Assembly (NCBI RefSeq): GCF_007993035.1
Contig: NZ_VOOS01000001.1
Span: forward strand, 806,001-870,000
Direction: 5' to 3'
Source: Vicingus serpentipes
GTDB lineage: Bacteria; Bacteroidota; Bacteroidia; Flavobacteriales_E; Vicingaceae
Length of the DNA stretch: 64,000 bases
A program made the position numbers and the translations under genes. Shown piece by piece: positions 1 through 8,566 of the stretch (position 1 is the stretch's first letter; the number at the start of each line of letters is the position of its first letter). The notes beneath the pieces were generated by a model that saw nothing but the letters and a program-made list of their open reading frames with translations, searched no databases and was not told the DNA's origin.

Positions 1-70
1 CAGCACTCTTTAATGAAATTACCTTTTCGTGACTATAACCACCTTCAATTACTGCTATATTTTTAATCAT
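1..70 (-). CDS. ddl: D-alanine--D-alanine ligase, N-terminal fragment (cut by window edge)
   Basis: An ATG at 70 on the minus strand opens a frame that runs off the left edge, giving 23 residues. It begins MIKNIAVIEGGYSHE and continues to VISLKSA. This fits the conserved N-terminus of Ddl, where a hydrophobic strand leads into a GGxSxE loop and then SxxSa. Ddl joins two D-alanines with ATP in the cytoplasm to make the dipeptide used in peptidoglycan precursors. The gene is divergent from the glycosyltransferase at 194. Only the first strand-loop-helix can be judged, so the call rests on a short but characteristic motif. Confidence 0.72.
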   Translation of the reverse strand, partial: MIKNIAVIEGGYSHEKVISLKSA

Positions 71-159
71 ATTTTATATTATTAAGCCTACCAAATGTAT
101 TCAGATATTTTAAAGATTAATAAAAAAGTGTAAAATAAATATTCATACCATTGTGTTGA

Positions 160-167
160 TAGATTTG
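160..167 (+). promoter_or_regulatory. Candidate Bacteroidota -7 box before the glycosyltransferase
   Basis: TAGATTTG matches the TAnnTTTG -7 consensus of Bacteroidota sigma-70 promoters. It ends 26 bases before the ATG at 194, giving a leader of about 20 nt. No TTTG -33 box is seen at the usual spacing. Confidence 0.45.
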
Positions 168-193
168 TTATTATCGAGTAGATTTACAACTCA

Positions 194-1303
194 ATGCCAA
201 AACAACAAAAAATTATCATTTCTGTAACCAACGATTTAGTCGTTGATCAACGTGTCGCAAAAATTTGCCAAACACTTTCTGAAATGGGGTATAAAATTGT
301 TTTAGTTGGACGAGAATTAAAAGGAAGTTTACCAGTTGCTAGAGACTACAATGTAAAGCGATTTAAACTCTTTTTCAATAAAGGATTTCTCTTTTATGCA
401 AACTACAACATTCGCTTATTTTTCTATTTGCTTTATAGCAATGTTGATATTTTATGGAGCAATGATTTAGATACTTTACCTGCAAATTATTTAGCATCAA
501 AAGTTAAAGGAAAAAAAATAGTTTATGATAGTCATGAATTTTTTACTGAGGTTCCTGAATTAGTAAAAAGACCAAAAGTTCAAAAAGTATGGGAAACAAT
601 TGAGGAGTTAATTTTACCAAAGCTTAAAAATGTTATTACTGTTTGCAATAGCATTGCAAAATGCTATGAAGAGAAATACAACATAAAAGTAAATGTTGTT
701 CGCAATGTTCCTCGTAAGAACAAAACCTTTTTAACTGTAAAAAACCTTAGAGAAGGCGATAAAAACATTATTATTTACCAAGGGTCAGTAAATATAAATA
801 GAGGTTTAGAAGCTTTAGTTAAAGCTATGCAGGAAATTGACAATACAATTCTTTATATTATTGGAGATGGAGACGTTTTTGAAAATATTATTTCTTTGAT
901 TCTTGAATTAAATTTAAACCACAAAGTAAAAATGTTAGGCAAAATTCATTTTGAGCTTTTACACGACTACACTATGCAAGCAGACCTAGGGCTTAGTTTA
1001 GAGGAAAATGTAGGGTTAAATTACAAATATGCTCTACCCAATAAGTTGTTTGATTACATTAATGCAAAAGTACCTGTGCTAACATCAAACCTACCAGAAA
1101 TGGCTAAAATTGTTAACCAATACCAAGTTGGCGAAACTATTGATGAGATTACCCCAAATGCTATAGCAAAAAAAATAAACCAACTTTTTGAAAATAGCGA
1201 GCAACTTAAATCTTATAAAACTAACACCATAAAAGCTGCTGAAGAATTAAACTGGGAGTCTGAACAGAAAATTATTCAGGGTTTAGTTAAAGAGATTAAA
1301 TAG
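194..1303 (+). CDS. Glycosyltransferase, GT-B fold, family 4-like
   Basis: This 369-residue cytoplasmic or membrane-associated enzyme probably moves a sugar from a nucleotide-sugar onto an envelope glycan or lipid. The N-terminal half has the Rossmann-like start IIISVTNDLVVDQRVAK and an SNDLDTLPAN segment. The C-terminal half has the GT4 donor-site pattern: YQGSVNINRGLEALVKA near residue 195, IIGDGD, and a late SNLPEM loop before a VGE motif. There is no signal peptide. Its last 28 bases overlap the convergent 3' end of the GT2 gene. The acceptor cannot be told from sequence. Polysaccharide or lipopolysaccharide synthesis is likely from the company it keeps. Confidence 0.85.
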   Translation: MPKQQKIIISVTNDLVVDQRVAKICQTLSEMGYKIVLVGRELKGSLPVARDYNVKRFKLFFNKGFLFYANYNIRLFFYLLYSNVDILWSNDLDTLPANYLASKVKGKKIVYDSHEFFTEVPELVKRPKVQKVWETIEELILPKLKNVITVCNSIAKCYEEKYNIKVNVVRNVPRKNKTFLTVKNLREGDKNIIIYQGSVNINRGLEALVKAMQEIDNTILYIIGDGDVFENIISLILELNLNHKVKMLGKIHFELLHDYTMQADLGLSLEENVGLNYKYALPNKLFDYINAKVPVLTSNLPEMAKIVNQYQVGETIDEITPNAIAKKINQLFENSEQLKSYKTNTIKAAEELNWESEQKIIQGLVKEIK

Positions 1304-2163
1304 CCTAGCTTATACAAATCGAACCATCTTAGATTTGGTTCATTTTCTTGTAGCTTTTGAAGTATTTCTTTTTTATTATTAGAATAATAACGCCAAATTT
1401 TATTTGTCAACCCAAATTTTTTCAACAACAAATAATATCGATAAAGCTTTACTGAAGTATCAATTTTATTAGTTTCAATTAAATACTTTAAATTTCTTAT
1501 CCCCTCTTCTGTTTTTAAAATATACTCTTCAAAAGATTCTAAACCAATATGAAAAAGCGGATTATCAATATGCTTTATTCTGATGTTTTGTTTTTTTAGT
1601 TCCAACCCAAACAAAGTATCTTCATGTCCATATCCTTTTAAAGTTTCTTCTAACTTTATGCTTTGGTAGATAGTTTTTTTAACTAAAAAATTATTTGTCA
1701 TAAACGAATCGTAAGGTTGTTTATTTCTGTTTTCGAGACGAATTGTTTCTCGCTGCACACCATACCACCATCTAAAATGTTCATCTGATTTTTTGGGAGA
1801 TTGTTCTTTATAACTTCTTCCTCCATATATTACTGAAGAATTATCTATAGCATCAACATAGCGTTTTATAAAATAACTATCAACTACAGCCGAATCACAA
1901 TCTAAAAAAAGTAAACATTCATATTTTGCTTTTTGAGCTAATAGATTTCTAATTTTAGAGCGCCCAATATTCTGATTAAGTTCATCATAAATAACAGAAT
2001 CAAAATTGTTTAATTCCTTATTCCCAAGTTTAAATTGCTCAGAAGAGAAATCATCCAAACAAATAATTTCAAAATCAATTTCACAATTGTAAGCTTGCTG
2101 TTGCAAATCTCTTACAAAAGCAATTACATTAAAATTATAAATAGGAATTAAAATAGAAAGCAT
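1276..2163 (-). CDS. Glycosyltransferase family 2
   Basis: A 295-residue GT-A enzyme. It starts with the typical GT2 strand MLSILIPIYN, followed by IICLDDFSSE. The donor/metal DxD is seen as LFLDCDSAV near residue 90. The acceptor-side region GYGHEDTLFGLEL near residue 180 carries the ED pair expected for the catalytic base. No membrane spans are evident, so it should work at the inner face of the membrane. It ends inside the convergent glycosyltransferase and lies 8 bases downstream of ftsE, so the two minus-strand genes are probably cotranscribed. The sugar and acceptor are unknown. Confidence 0.87.
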   Translation of the reverse strand: MLSILIPIYNFNVIAFVRDLQQQAYNCEIDFEIICLDDFSSEQFKLGNKELNNFDSVIYDELNQNIGRSKIRNLLAQKAKYECLLFLDCDSAVVDSYFIKRYVDAIDNSSVIYGGRSYKEQSPKKSDEHFRWWYGVQRETIRLENRNKQPYDSFMTNNFLVKKTIYQSIKLEETLKGYGHEDTLFGLELKKQNIRIKHIDNPLFHIGLESFEEYILKTEEGIRNLKYLIETNKIDTSVKLYRYYLLLKKFGLTNKIWRYYSNNKKEILQKLQENEPNLRWFDLYKLGYLISLTKP

Positions 2164-2171
2164 ATAGCTTA

Positions 2172-2909
2172 TTACAAGTTATGACCCTCTGATCTTTCTT
2201 CTTCAGATTTAGTTATTGCATTAAAGGGAGTTGACTGGTTCATCACTCCTTCAACTTCAACTACTGAGCTATTTTCACATTTAATTGTTCGTGTAGGAAA
2301 TTTACCCATCAAATGAAAATCGTGAGTTGCCATTAAAATAGCTTTTCCTTTTTTACTTATATCAAACAACAGCTTCATTATTTCTTCAGATGTTTCTGGA
2401 TCTAAATTACCTGTTGGTTCATCTGCTAAAATTAAATCAGGTTCATTCAACAATGCTCTTGCTATAACTACACGTTGTTGCTCACCTCCAGATAACTCAT
2501 GTGGAAACTTAAACCCTTTGTTTTCTAATCCAACATTAGTAAGTACTTCTTTAATTCTATCTTCAATCTCATTCTTTTTTTTCCAGCCAGTTGCTTTAAG
2601 TACAAACAATAAATTATCATTCACACTTCTATCAGATAATAATTGAAAATCCTGAAACACAATTCCAAGTTTACGTCTCAAAAAAGGAATTTTTCTTCTT
2701 TTAATTGTACCCAAGTTAAAATCTACAACATTTGCTACCCCTTCAATCAAAGGCAGATCACCATACAGTGTTTTCAATAAACTACTTTTCCCCGAACCTG
2801 TTTTACCAATTAAATAAACGAACTCTCCAGCTTTAATCTTAATGTTTACATCTTTCAGCACTAAGTTTTTTTGCTGAAAAATATTCACCCCTTGCATTTC
2901 TATTATCAT
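2172..2909 (-). CDS. ftsE: Cell division ABC transporter ATP-binding protein FtsE
   Basis: This 245-residue ABC ATPase has Walker A GKTGSGKSS near residue 36, the Q-loop FQDFQLL, the signature LSGGEQQR, Walker B LILADEPTGNLD and the H-loop ATHDFH. The Q-loop and ADEPTGNLD context fit FtsE, which pairs with the permease FtsX to control peptidoglycan hydrolases at the septum. About 20 polar residues extend the C-terminus beyond the usual length near 225. No ftsX is adjacent. The related LolD and MacB-type ATPases cannot be fully excluded, but this lone ftsE arrangement is common in Bacteroidota. Confidence 0.85.
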   Translation of the reverse strand: MIIEMQGVNIFQQKNLVLKDVNIKIKAGEFVYLIGKTGSGKSSLLKTLYGDLPLIEGVANVVDFNLGTIKRRKIPFLRRKLGIVFQDFQLLSDRSVNDNLLFVLKATGWKKKNEIEDRIKEVLTNVGLENKGFKFPHELSGGEQQRVVIARALLNEPDLILADEPTGNLDPETSEEIMKLLFDISKKGKAILMATHDFHLMGKFPTRTIKCENSSVVEVEGVMNQSTPFNAITKSEEERSEGHNL

Positions 2910-2973
2910 AATCTCTGTTCGTTTTAAATTTCAAGTAATAACCCAACGTAAAATGGTCTATTTTATTGATAAA

Positions 2974-2981
2974 CAAATATA
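2974..2981 (-). promoter_or_regulatory. Weak candidate -7 box for ftsE
   Basis: On the minus strand TATATTTG fits TAnnTTTG, but it lies about 64 bases before the ftsE ATG and no -33 partner is clear. The 160-bp gap 2910-3069 between divergent ftsE and the TPR gene holds nothing else I can support. Confidence 0.28.
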
Positions 2982-3069
2982 TTATTATTTAAATCAACCT
3001 AGCAGCATTAAAAGGAGCTATCATAAAATAATTTCAACACTAACACGTTGAAAACTTGATGAGTGAAAA

Positions 3070-6000
3070 ATGAGCATACCCACTATTCATTCTAATTTTA
3101 ACATGAATAAATATAAAGTAAAGGATTTGACTTTGAGGATAAAATATTTAATACTCGTTTTAATTGTTAATAGCGTATCGAGCATTGCTCTTTTTGCTCA
3201 AAAAACTACAATTTACACTCATGAAATAAGCACTTACAATAGTGCTTCTGAGCTTTTCGATAAAGAAAAGTATAGTGCTGCTCAAGATAAATTTGCTGAT
3301 GTTTTAAAAACGATTTCTGATAAAAAATCGGAAGTTGCTGTAAATGCAAAATACTATCATGCACTTTGCGGTTTAAGATTATTTAATACCGATGCCGAAA
3401 ACTTATTTATTGAATTTATCAATGAATATCCTGAAAGCCCTAAAGTTAAATTAGCTTATTTTTATTTAGGCACTTACCATTTTAGAGGAAAAAAATACGA
3501 TGAAGCTTTAGCTTGGTTTGCGAAAATTGATGCTTACGATTTATCTCCTGAAGAATTAGCTGAATACCATTTTAAGAAAGGATATAGTTATTTCATTAAT
3601 GAAAGTTATGATGAAGCATCTAAAGAGTTTTACGAAATAAAAGATGTAGATAACAAATATGCTGCTCCTGCTAAATATTACTATGCCCATGTTGCCTATT
3701 TACAGCAGAAATATGAATCTTCTTTAGAAACATTTTTACAATTAAATAGCAATCCAAAATTTTCTCCAATTACTCCGTACTACATTACTCAAATCTATTA
3801 TTTACAAAAGAAATACGATAAATTAATCGAATATGCACCTGCTTTACTTGATACTGCAATTCCAAATCGGACTCCAGAAATTGCTCGTTTAATCGGAGAA
3901 TCTTATTATCGATCAAATAAATTTAATGAAGCAATCCCATACTTAAAACGATACCAAAAAGAGAAACCTTACGAAGCTTCAAGAGCAGATCAATATCAGT
4001 TAGGTTATGCTTTATATAAAGCTGATAGTTGCGATCAAGCAATTGAATGGTTTAAAAAATCGATTAATGAAAATGATAGTATTTCACAAACTGCTCATTA
4101 CCACTTAGCAGAATGTTATTTAAAACTTAACAACAAACAATTTGCAAGAAGCTCTTTCCGTGCTGCATCTCAAGCAGATTTTGATCCTCAAATTAAGGAA
4201 GATGCACTTTTTAGTTTTGCTAAAATTTCTTACGAATTATCATTTCACCCATTTAATGATGCAATTAAAGCTTTTGAAGAATACATTAATACCTACCCTA
4301 ACTCAAAAAAATTAAGCAGTGCTTATGAATATTTAGTTGCTGTTTATTATACTACAAAAAATTACAAAGCAGCAATTCAATCATTAGAAAACATTAAAAC
4401 CCTTGATAATAGTTTACAAGAAGCATATCAAAAAATAGCTCACTACAGAGGTATTGAACTGTTTAATAACAGACAATATGAAGAAGCTATTTCATATTTT
4501 GACAAATCAGACAAATATCTTCTCAACCCTAAAATTAAAGCAGAAAATATTTATTGGAGAGCTGAATCTTTTTACCGATTAAATAATTTTAGTGAAGCAA
4601 TAGGTAGGTATAAAAAATTTATTTACGAACCTGAAGCTATTGGAACTGAAAACCTAAATAAAGCATACTACCATATTGGTTACGCTTACTTTGAATTAAA
4701 AGAATATAGCAATGCTAAAACTTGGTTTAGAAAATATAATGAAAACACAACAAACATTAAATCGTCAAAAATTAAAAACGACGCATTAAACAGAACTGCC
4801 GATTGCTTCTTTATGGAACAAGATTACAAAGCTGCTATTGAATATTACGACAAAGCAACTATGATTGGTGTTCATCAAATTGATTATTCTTTATACCAAA
4901 GTGCAATTGCGAATGGAGTTGTTGGTAACTACAAAGAAAAAGCAAATTTGTTGGAGACTTTGATAAACCAAAAACAAAATAGTCATTTATTAGATGATGC
5001 CATTTATGAACTTGCCGAAGTTCAATTACTGCAAAACAATAATGACAAAGCTTTAGAAAACTTTAAAAAGATTAAAAATAATCATCCAACGAGTCCTTAT
5101 GTAAGTAAATCACTAGTTAAAGAAGGATTGATTTATTACAACAAAAAAGATGACAACAATGCACTCATTGTATTTAAAGAAGTGGTTAAAACTTACCCAA
5201 ATACGGATGAGTCTAAAGAATCATTAGAAAAAATTAAAAAAATATACATAGACCAAGGCGATTTAGCTACTTACGAAACTTATTTAGGAACAGTTGGTTC
5301 TACTGATGCTGCAGCATTAATTTTAGATGCAGACTATTACGAAGTAGCAGAGAATAGCTACATGGGTGGAAATTGTGATAGAGCTGTGTCTGGGTTTGCA
5401 AAATACTTAGAAAAATACCCTAAAGGAACTTATGCTTTAAATGCACATTTTTATAAAGCTACATGTGAGTATAAGTCAGGATTCAACAATGAAGCTTTAA
5501 TTGATTATAACTACGTAATCCAAGCACAAAAGAATAATTTTTCAGAAAATGCTTTATTAGCTGCTGCAAAAATAAATCTGGAATTGGGTAAAACTGATGA
5601 TGCATTAAATAACTATAACCAATTAGAATATTTGGCTGACAACCCAGAAAATGTATTTAAGGCTCAAGTAGAGCAAATGCGATTAAATTACCAATTCAAT
5701 AACATTGATGCTACTATAAAATACTGTGAAATTGTAATTAATAAAGACATAGATGATGCTAACTTAATTACAGAAACTCACTTAATTTATGCGAAAGCTT
5801 TATTAGCTCTAGACAATTACAATAAAGCTTTAAAAGAATTTACAACCGCTTCAATGTCACCTAATAAATTTGGTGCAGAGGCGAAATACAATGTTGCTCA
5901 TATTTTATATTTAAGAGGTGAATACGATAATTGCGAAGCTGAAATTTTTAGCCTAATCAAGAAATTTCCTGGTTATGATTATTGGATGGGCAAATCCTTA

Positions 6001-6363
6001 ATTCTTCTTGCTGATAACTATGTTTCTAAAGAAGATTTATTTCAAGCTAAAGTTACTTTCCAAAATATAATAGACAATAGTAAATACCCTGAACTAGTAA
6101 ATATTGCTACAGAAAAACTAAATATTATAAAAGAACAAGAAGCTTCTAAAAGAGTAGCAGAACAGCCAGAAGAAGTTGAGCTAAATTTTGGCAATGAATT
6201 AGACATTGAAAAACTCTTTAGTGACCCAGAACCTCCTATAGAGGAAGAAGAAATTCCACTACCTAAACAAAATAAAGAAGAAAAAATAATTGAAGAAAAA
6301 GATAGTTTAGAAAGCGAACCTAAAGAAAAAAACATAGATGAGGAGGGTAAAGGAGATGAATAA
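3070..6363 (+). CDS. Large exported TPR-repeat protein
   Basis: 1097 residues. A hydrophobic stretch ending in SIALFAQ near residue 44 looks like a signal peptide. Initiation at the internal ATG at 3103 would give a more normal signal length, so the start is uncertain. The rest is a long run of tetratricopeptide-like helix pairs recognised by repeated patterns such as YDEALAWFAKI, FNEAIPYLKRY, YEEAISYFDKS and YKAAIEYYDKA. The last 80 residues are acidic and lysine-rich with PEPP and PLP segments, probably disordered. It is likely a periplasmic or outer-membrane-associated scaffold. The gene overlaps the following beta-barrel gene, which implies joint function. The exact role is unknown. Confidence 0.85.
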   Translation: MSIPTIHSNFNMNKYKVKDLTLRIKYLILVLIVNSVSSIALFAQKTTIYTHEISTYNSASELFDKEKYSAAQDKFADVLKTISDKKSEVAVNAKYYHALCGLRLFNTDAENLFIEFINEYPESPKVKLAYFYLGTYHFRGKKYDEALAWFAKIDAYDLSPEELAEYHFKKGYSYFINESYDEASKEFYEIKDVDNKYAAPAKYYYAHVAYLQQKYESSLETFLQLNSNPKFSPITPYYITQIYYLQKKYDKLIEYAPALLDTAIPNRTPEIARLIGESYYRSNKFNEAIPYLKRYQKEKPYEASRADQYQLGYALYKADSCDQAIEWFKKSINENDSISQTAHYHLAECYLKLNNKQFARSSFRAASQADFDPQIKEDALFSFAKISYELSFHPFNDAIKAFEEYINTYPNSKKLSSAYEYLVAVYYTTKNYKAAIQSLENIKTLDNSLQEAYQKIAHYRGIELFNNRQYEEAISYFDKSDKYLLNPKIKAENIYWRAESFYRLNNFSEAIGRYKKFIYEPEAIGTENLNKAYYHIGYAYFELKEYSNAKTWFRKYNENTTNIKSSKIKNDALNRTADCFFMEQDYKAAIEYYDKATMIGVHQIDYSLYQSAIANGVVGNYKEKANLLETLINQKQNSHLLDDAIYELAEVQLLQNNNDKALENFKKIKNNHPTSPYVSKSLVKEGLIYYNKKDDNNALIVFKEVVKTYPNTDESKESLEKIKKIYIDQGDLATYETYLGTVGSTDAAALILDADYYEVAENSYMGGNCDRAVSGFAKYLEKYPKGTYALNAHFYKATCEYKSGFNNEALIDYNYVIQAQKNNFSENALLAAAKINLELGKTDDALNNYNQLEYLADNPENVFKAQVEQMRLNYQFNNIDATIKYCEIVINKDIDDANLITETHLIYAKALLALDNYNKALKEFTTASMSPNKFGAEAKYNVAHILYLRGEYDNCEAEIFSLIKKFPGYDYWMGKSLILLADNYVSKEDLFQAKVTFQNIIDNSKYPELVNIATEKLNIIKEQEASKRVAEQPEEVELNFGNELDIEKLFSDPEPPIEEEEIPLPKQNKEEKIIEEKDSLESEPKEKNIDEEGKGDE
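6341..6346 (+). promoter_or_regulatory. Strong Shine-Dalgarno inside the TPR gene end
   Basis: AGGAGG lies 9 bases before the ATG at 6356, within the last codons of the TPR gene. Strong Shine-Dalgarno sites are uncommon in Bacteroidota. This one supports the 6356 start over the upstream ATG at 6338, which directly abuts the motif. Confidence 0.6.
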
Positions 6364-8059
6364 TATTTTAAAAATGACATATAAAAAACTAATTACAAGC
6401 ATGCTTTTTATTATTCCTTGCTTATTAGGTTTTAATCAAAGTATTGCTCAAACTCCATTAGATACTACAACTATTGTTACCGTAAAACCTTTTAGTCCAA
6501 CATTATCAGATGCTATAAAAATAAAAGATAATCCTAGTATCCAAGACACCGATAAAATTGTACCTACGCTAAAATATAGTTTCATGAACAAGCAAGTTCC
6601 TGTAGCTTTTGAAGTAAATGAGATTAAACCTGCAAAAATTAAAGGAGAACCTTTAGTGAAATTGTATAGTGGTTATGGAAAATTAGGCTTTGGTAGCAAC
6701 AAAACACCTTTAGCAGAATTATATTATAATGCCAAACGATCTAAAAATTTCTCTTACGGCTTTTATGGCAATCATTTAAGTTCCTCTGGTATCTCAGGAA
6801 TTGATTATAGTGATTTCAGCGATAACCATATCAGTTTATTTGGCAAACGTTTTTTAAAAGATTTTACGCTTTATGCCAAATTTGATTACGATAGAAATGT
6901 AATTCATTATTATGGGTTCCCAGAAAGTTCAACTGCCGATATTAACGACAAAGATTTATTAAGGCAACGTTTCAATAAGTTTAGCGGTACTGCAAGTTTA
7001 ACTAGAAACTTTACCGATTCAGCTCAATTTGATTATAACTTCGATATTAATTATCATCATATAGTTGATTTGTTGGATGTTAAAGAAAACAATGTTAACC
7101 TTTCTGGTAGCTTAAGCAAATTCCATAAAAGTGAGTTGTATGCTATTGATGTTGAAACAAATTTTAACAAACTCAACAACAGCTTAAACCAAAATAATAC
7201 AATGATAGTTGGTTTAAAACCTCACATTAAAACTACAGCTGACAAATGGCAATTTAAAGTTGGGTTGGGATTATACATTAATAAAATGGATAAAACTAAA
7301 TTCCATTTTTATCCAGAAGCAGAATTTAAATATGATGTTGTACAACAAATTATTATACCTTATGTTGGAATAACAGGAGGTGTAACACCAAATAACTTAA
7401 ACAGTTTTTATACAGAAAATCCATTTATAAACACAACAACTATAGGAATAGCAAACACAAATCAAAAGTACAATATCTATGCTGGTATTAGAGGTAGTAT
7501 TAGCAATCACCTAACTTTTAATACTAGTTTTAGCAAGCAAAAATTAGAAACACTTCCACTTTATGTAAAAGATGTAAATAATGTATTAGAAAATCAGTTT
7601 ACAGTAATTTACGACACTATTGCATTAACTAAAATTAGTGGTGAGTTAGCTTATCAAAAATTAGAAAAACTTAAAATCATATTAGCAGGTGATTATTATG
7701 GATACACTCCTGAAAATGAAATTAAAACATGGCACAGACCAGATTTAAAAATTAGCTTAAATGGTATTTATGATTTGAGTGATAAAATTATTGTAAAAGC
7801 AGATTTTTTCTTTATAAACAAACAATTTGCAAAGGTTTACACAACATTTACCGATGCTAGCAATCAAATTATTACAACTCCAGAAGCTATTGAATTAAAA
7901 GGAATTTTTGATGCTAACTTAGGTTTAGAATATCGTTACACTAAAAAACTATCGGCATTTATTCAGTTTAACAATATTGCAGCAGCCAAATACCAAAAAT
8001 GGCAAGATTACCGTATTCAACGATTTAATGTATTGGGTGGGTTGACTTATTCTTTTTAA
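6356..8059 (+). CDS. Outer-membrane beta-barrel protein coupled to the TPR gene
   Basis: About 567 residues from the ATG at 6356, chosen because a strong Shine-Dalgarno precedes it. Its first bases overlap the TPR stop (ATGAATAA). A signal peptide ends at SIAQ near residue 32. The protein then shows many alternating amphipathic strands and finishes GGLTYSF, a C-terminal aromatic typical of barrel proteins inserted by the BAM machinery. Annotation pipelines might call it TonB-dependent receptor-like. I see no clear plug or carboxypeptidase-like domain, so I prefer a generic barrel. Coupling suggests that it anchors, or works with, the TPR protein. Confidence 0.78.
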   Translation: MNNILKMTYKKLITSMLFIIPCLLGFNQSIAQTPLDTTTIVTVKPFSPTLSDAIKIKDNPSIQDTDKIVPTLKYSFMNKQVPVAFEVNEIKPAKIKGEPLVKLYSGYGKLGFGSNKTPLAELYYNAKRSKNFSYGFYGNHLSSSGISGIDYSDFSDNHISLFGKRFLKDFTLYAKFDYDRNVIHYYGFPESSTADINDKDLLRQRFNKFSGTASLTRNFTDSAQFDYNFDINYHHIVDLLDVKENNVNLSGSLSKFHKSELYAIDVETNFNKLNNSLNQNNTMIVGLKPHIKTTADKWQFKVGLGLYINKMDKTKFHFYPEAEFKYDVVQQIIIPYVGITGGVTPNNLNSFYTENPFINTTTIGIANTNQKYNIYAGIRGSISNHLTFNTSFSKQKLETLPLYVKDVNNVLENQFTVIYDTIALTKISGELAYQKLEKLKIILAGDYYGYTPENEIKTWHRPDLKISLNGIYDLSDKIIVKADFFFINKQFAKVYTTFTDASNQIITTPEAIELKGIFDANLGLEYRYTKKLSAFIQFNNIAAAKYQKWQDYRIQRFNVLGGLTYSF

Positions 8060-8102
8060 ATGAATAAATAAAAACTCACTCAATTTTTAAAAGTCAAATC
8101 CC

Positions 8103-8110
8103 TACTTTTG
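8103..8110 (+). promoter_or_regulatory. Candidate -7 box for the dCMP deaminase
   Basis: TACTTTTG is an exact TAnnTTTG match ending 18 bases before the ATG at 8129. It covers the in-frame TTG at 8108, which therefore is unlikely to be the start codon. Confidence 0.5.
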
Positions 8111-8128
8111 TTGACTACAAATTTTACT

Positions 8129-8566
8129 ATGCAAGAATACAGCAAAGAAAAACAATTACGTTACGATCAAGCTTATTTGAAAATGGCCTTAGAATGGGCT
8201 AAACTATCACATTGTACACGTAAAAAAGTTGGTGCTTTAATTGTAAAAGATCGTATGATTGTATCTGATGGATACAACGGAACTCCAACAGGGTTTGACA
8301 ATTGTTGCGAAAACGATTTGGGAGAAACACATTGGTATGTTTTGCATGCTGAAGCTAATGCGATTTTGAAAGTAGCAAAATCTACCCACGAAATTAATGG
8401 AGCAACTTTATACATAACCCTTTCTCCATGTAAAGAGTGTAGTAAATTAATTGTACAGTCAGGTATAAAAAGAGTCGTTTATTGCATGGGCTACAAAGAT
8501 AATTCAGGATTATCATTCTTAGAAGATTCAGGAATTGAAGTGTGCCAAATTGAAACCTTAGACTAA
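8129..8566 (+). CDS. dCMP deaminase / ComE-type zinc cytidine deaminase family
   Basis: 145 residues from the ATG at 8129. It shows the cytidine-deaminase zinc site: HAEANAI (His73, Glu75) and SPCKEC (Cys101, Cys104). The RKKVGALIVKD and GYNGTPTGFDNCCE elements fit deoxycytidylate deaminases, which convert dCMP to dUMP and so feed dTMP synthesis in the cytoplasm. The stop codon directly touches the ATG of the S41 protease, so the two are cotranscribed. An alternative TTG 21 bases upstream lies within the promoter box and was rejected. Confidence 0.9.
   Translation: MQEYSKEKQLRYDQAYLKMALEWAKLSHCTRKKVGALIVKDRMIVSDGYNGTPTGFDNCCENDLGETHWYVLHAEANAILKVAKSTHEINGATLYITLSPCKECSKLIVQSGIKRVVYCMGYKDNSGLSFLEDSGIEVCQIETLD

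Noticed and set aside
6042-6380. Open minus-strand frame of 112 codons opposite the TPR gene end
   Set aside because: It is serine/phenylalanine-rich, as expected for the antisense of a Glu/Lys-rich coding tail, and has no signal or context of its own.
8108-8128. Upstream TTG start for the dCMP deaminase
   Set aside because: The TTG lies within a TACTTTTG promoter box, and the protein family starts near the ATG at 8129.
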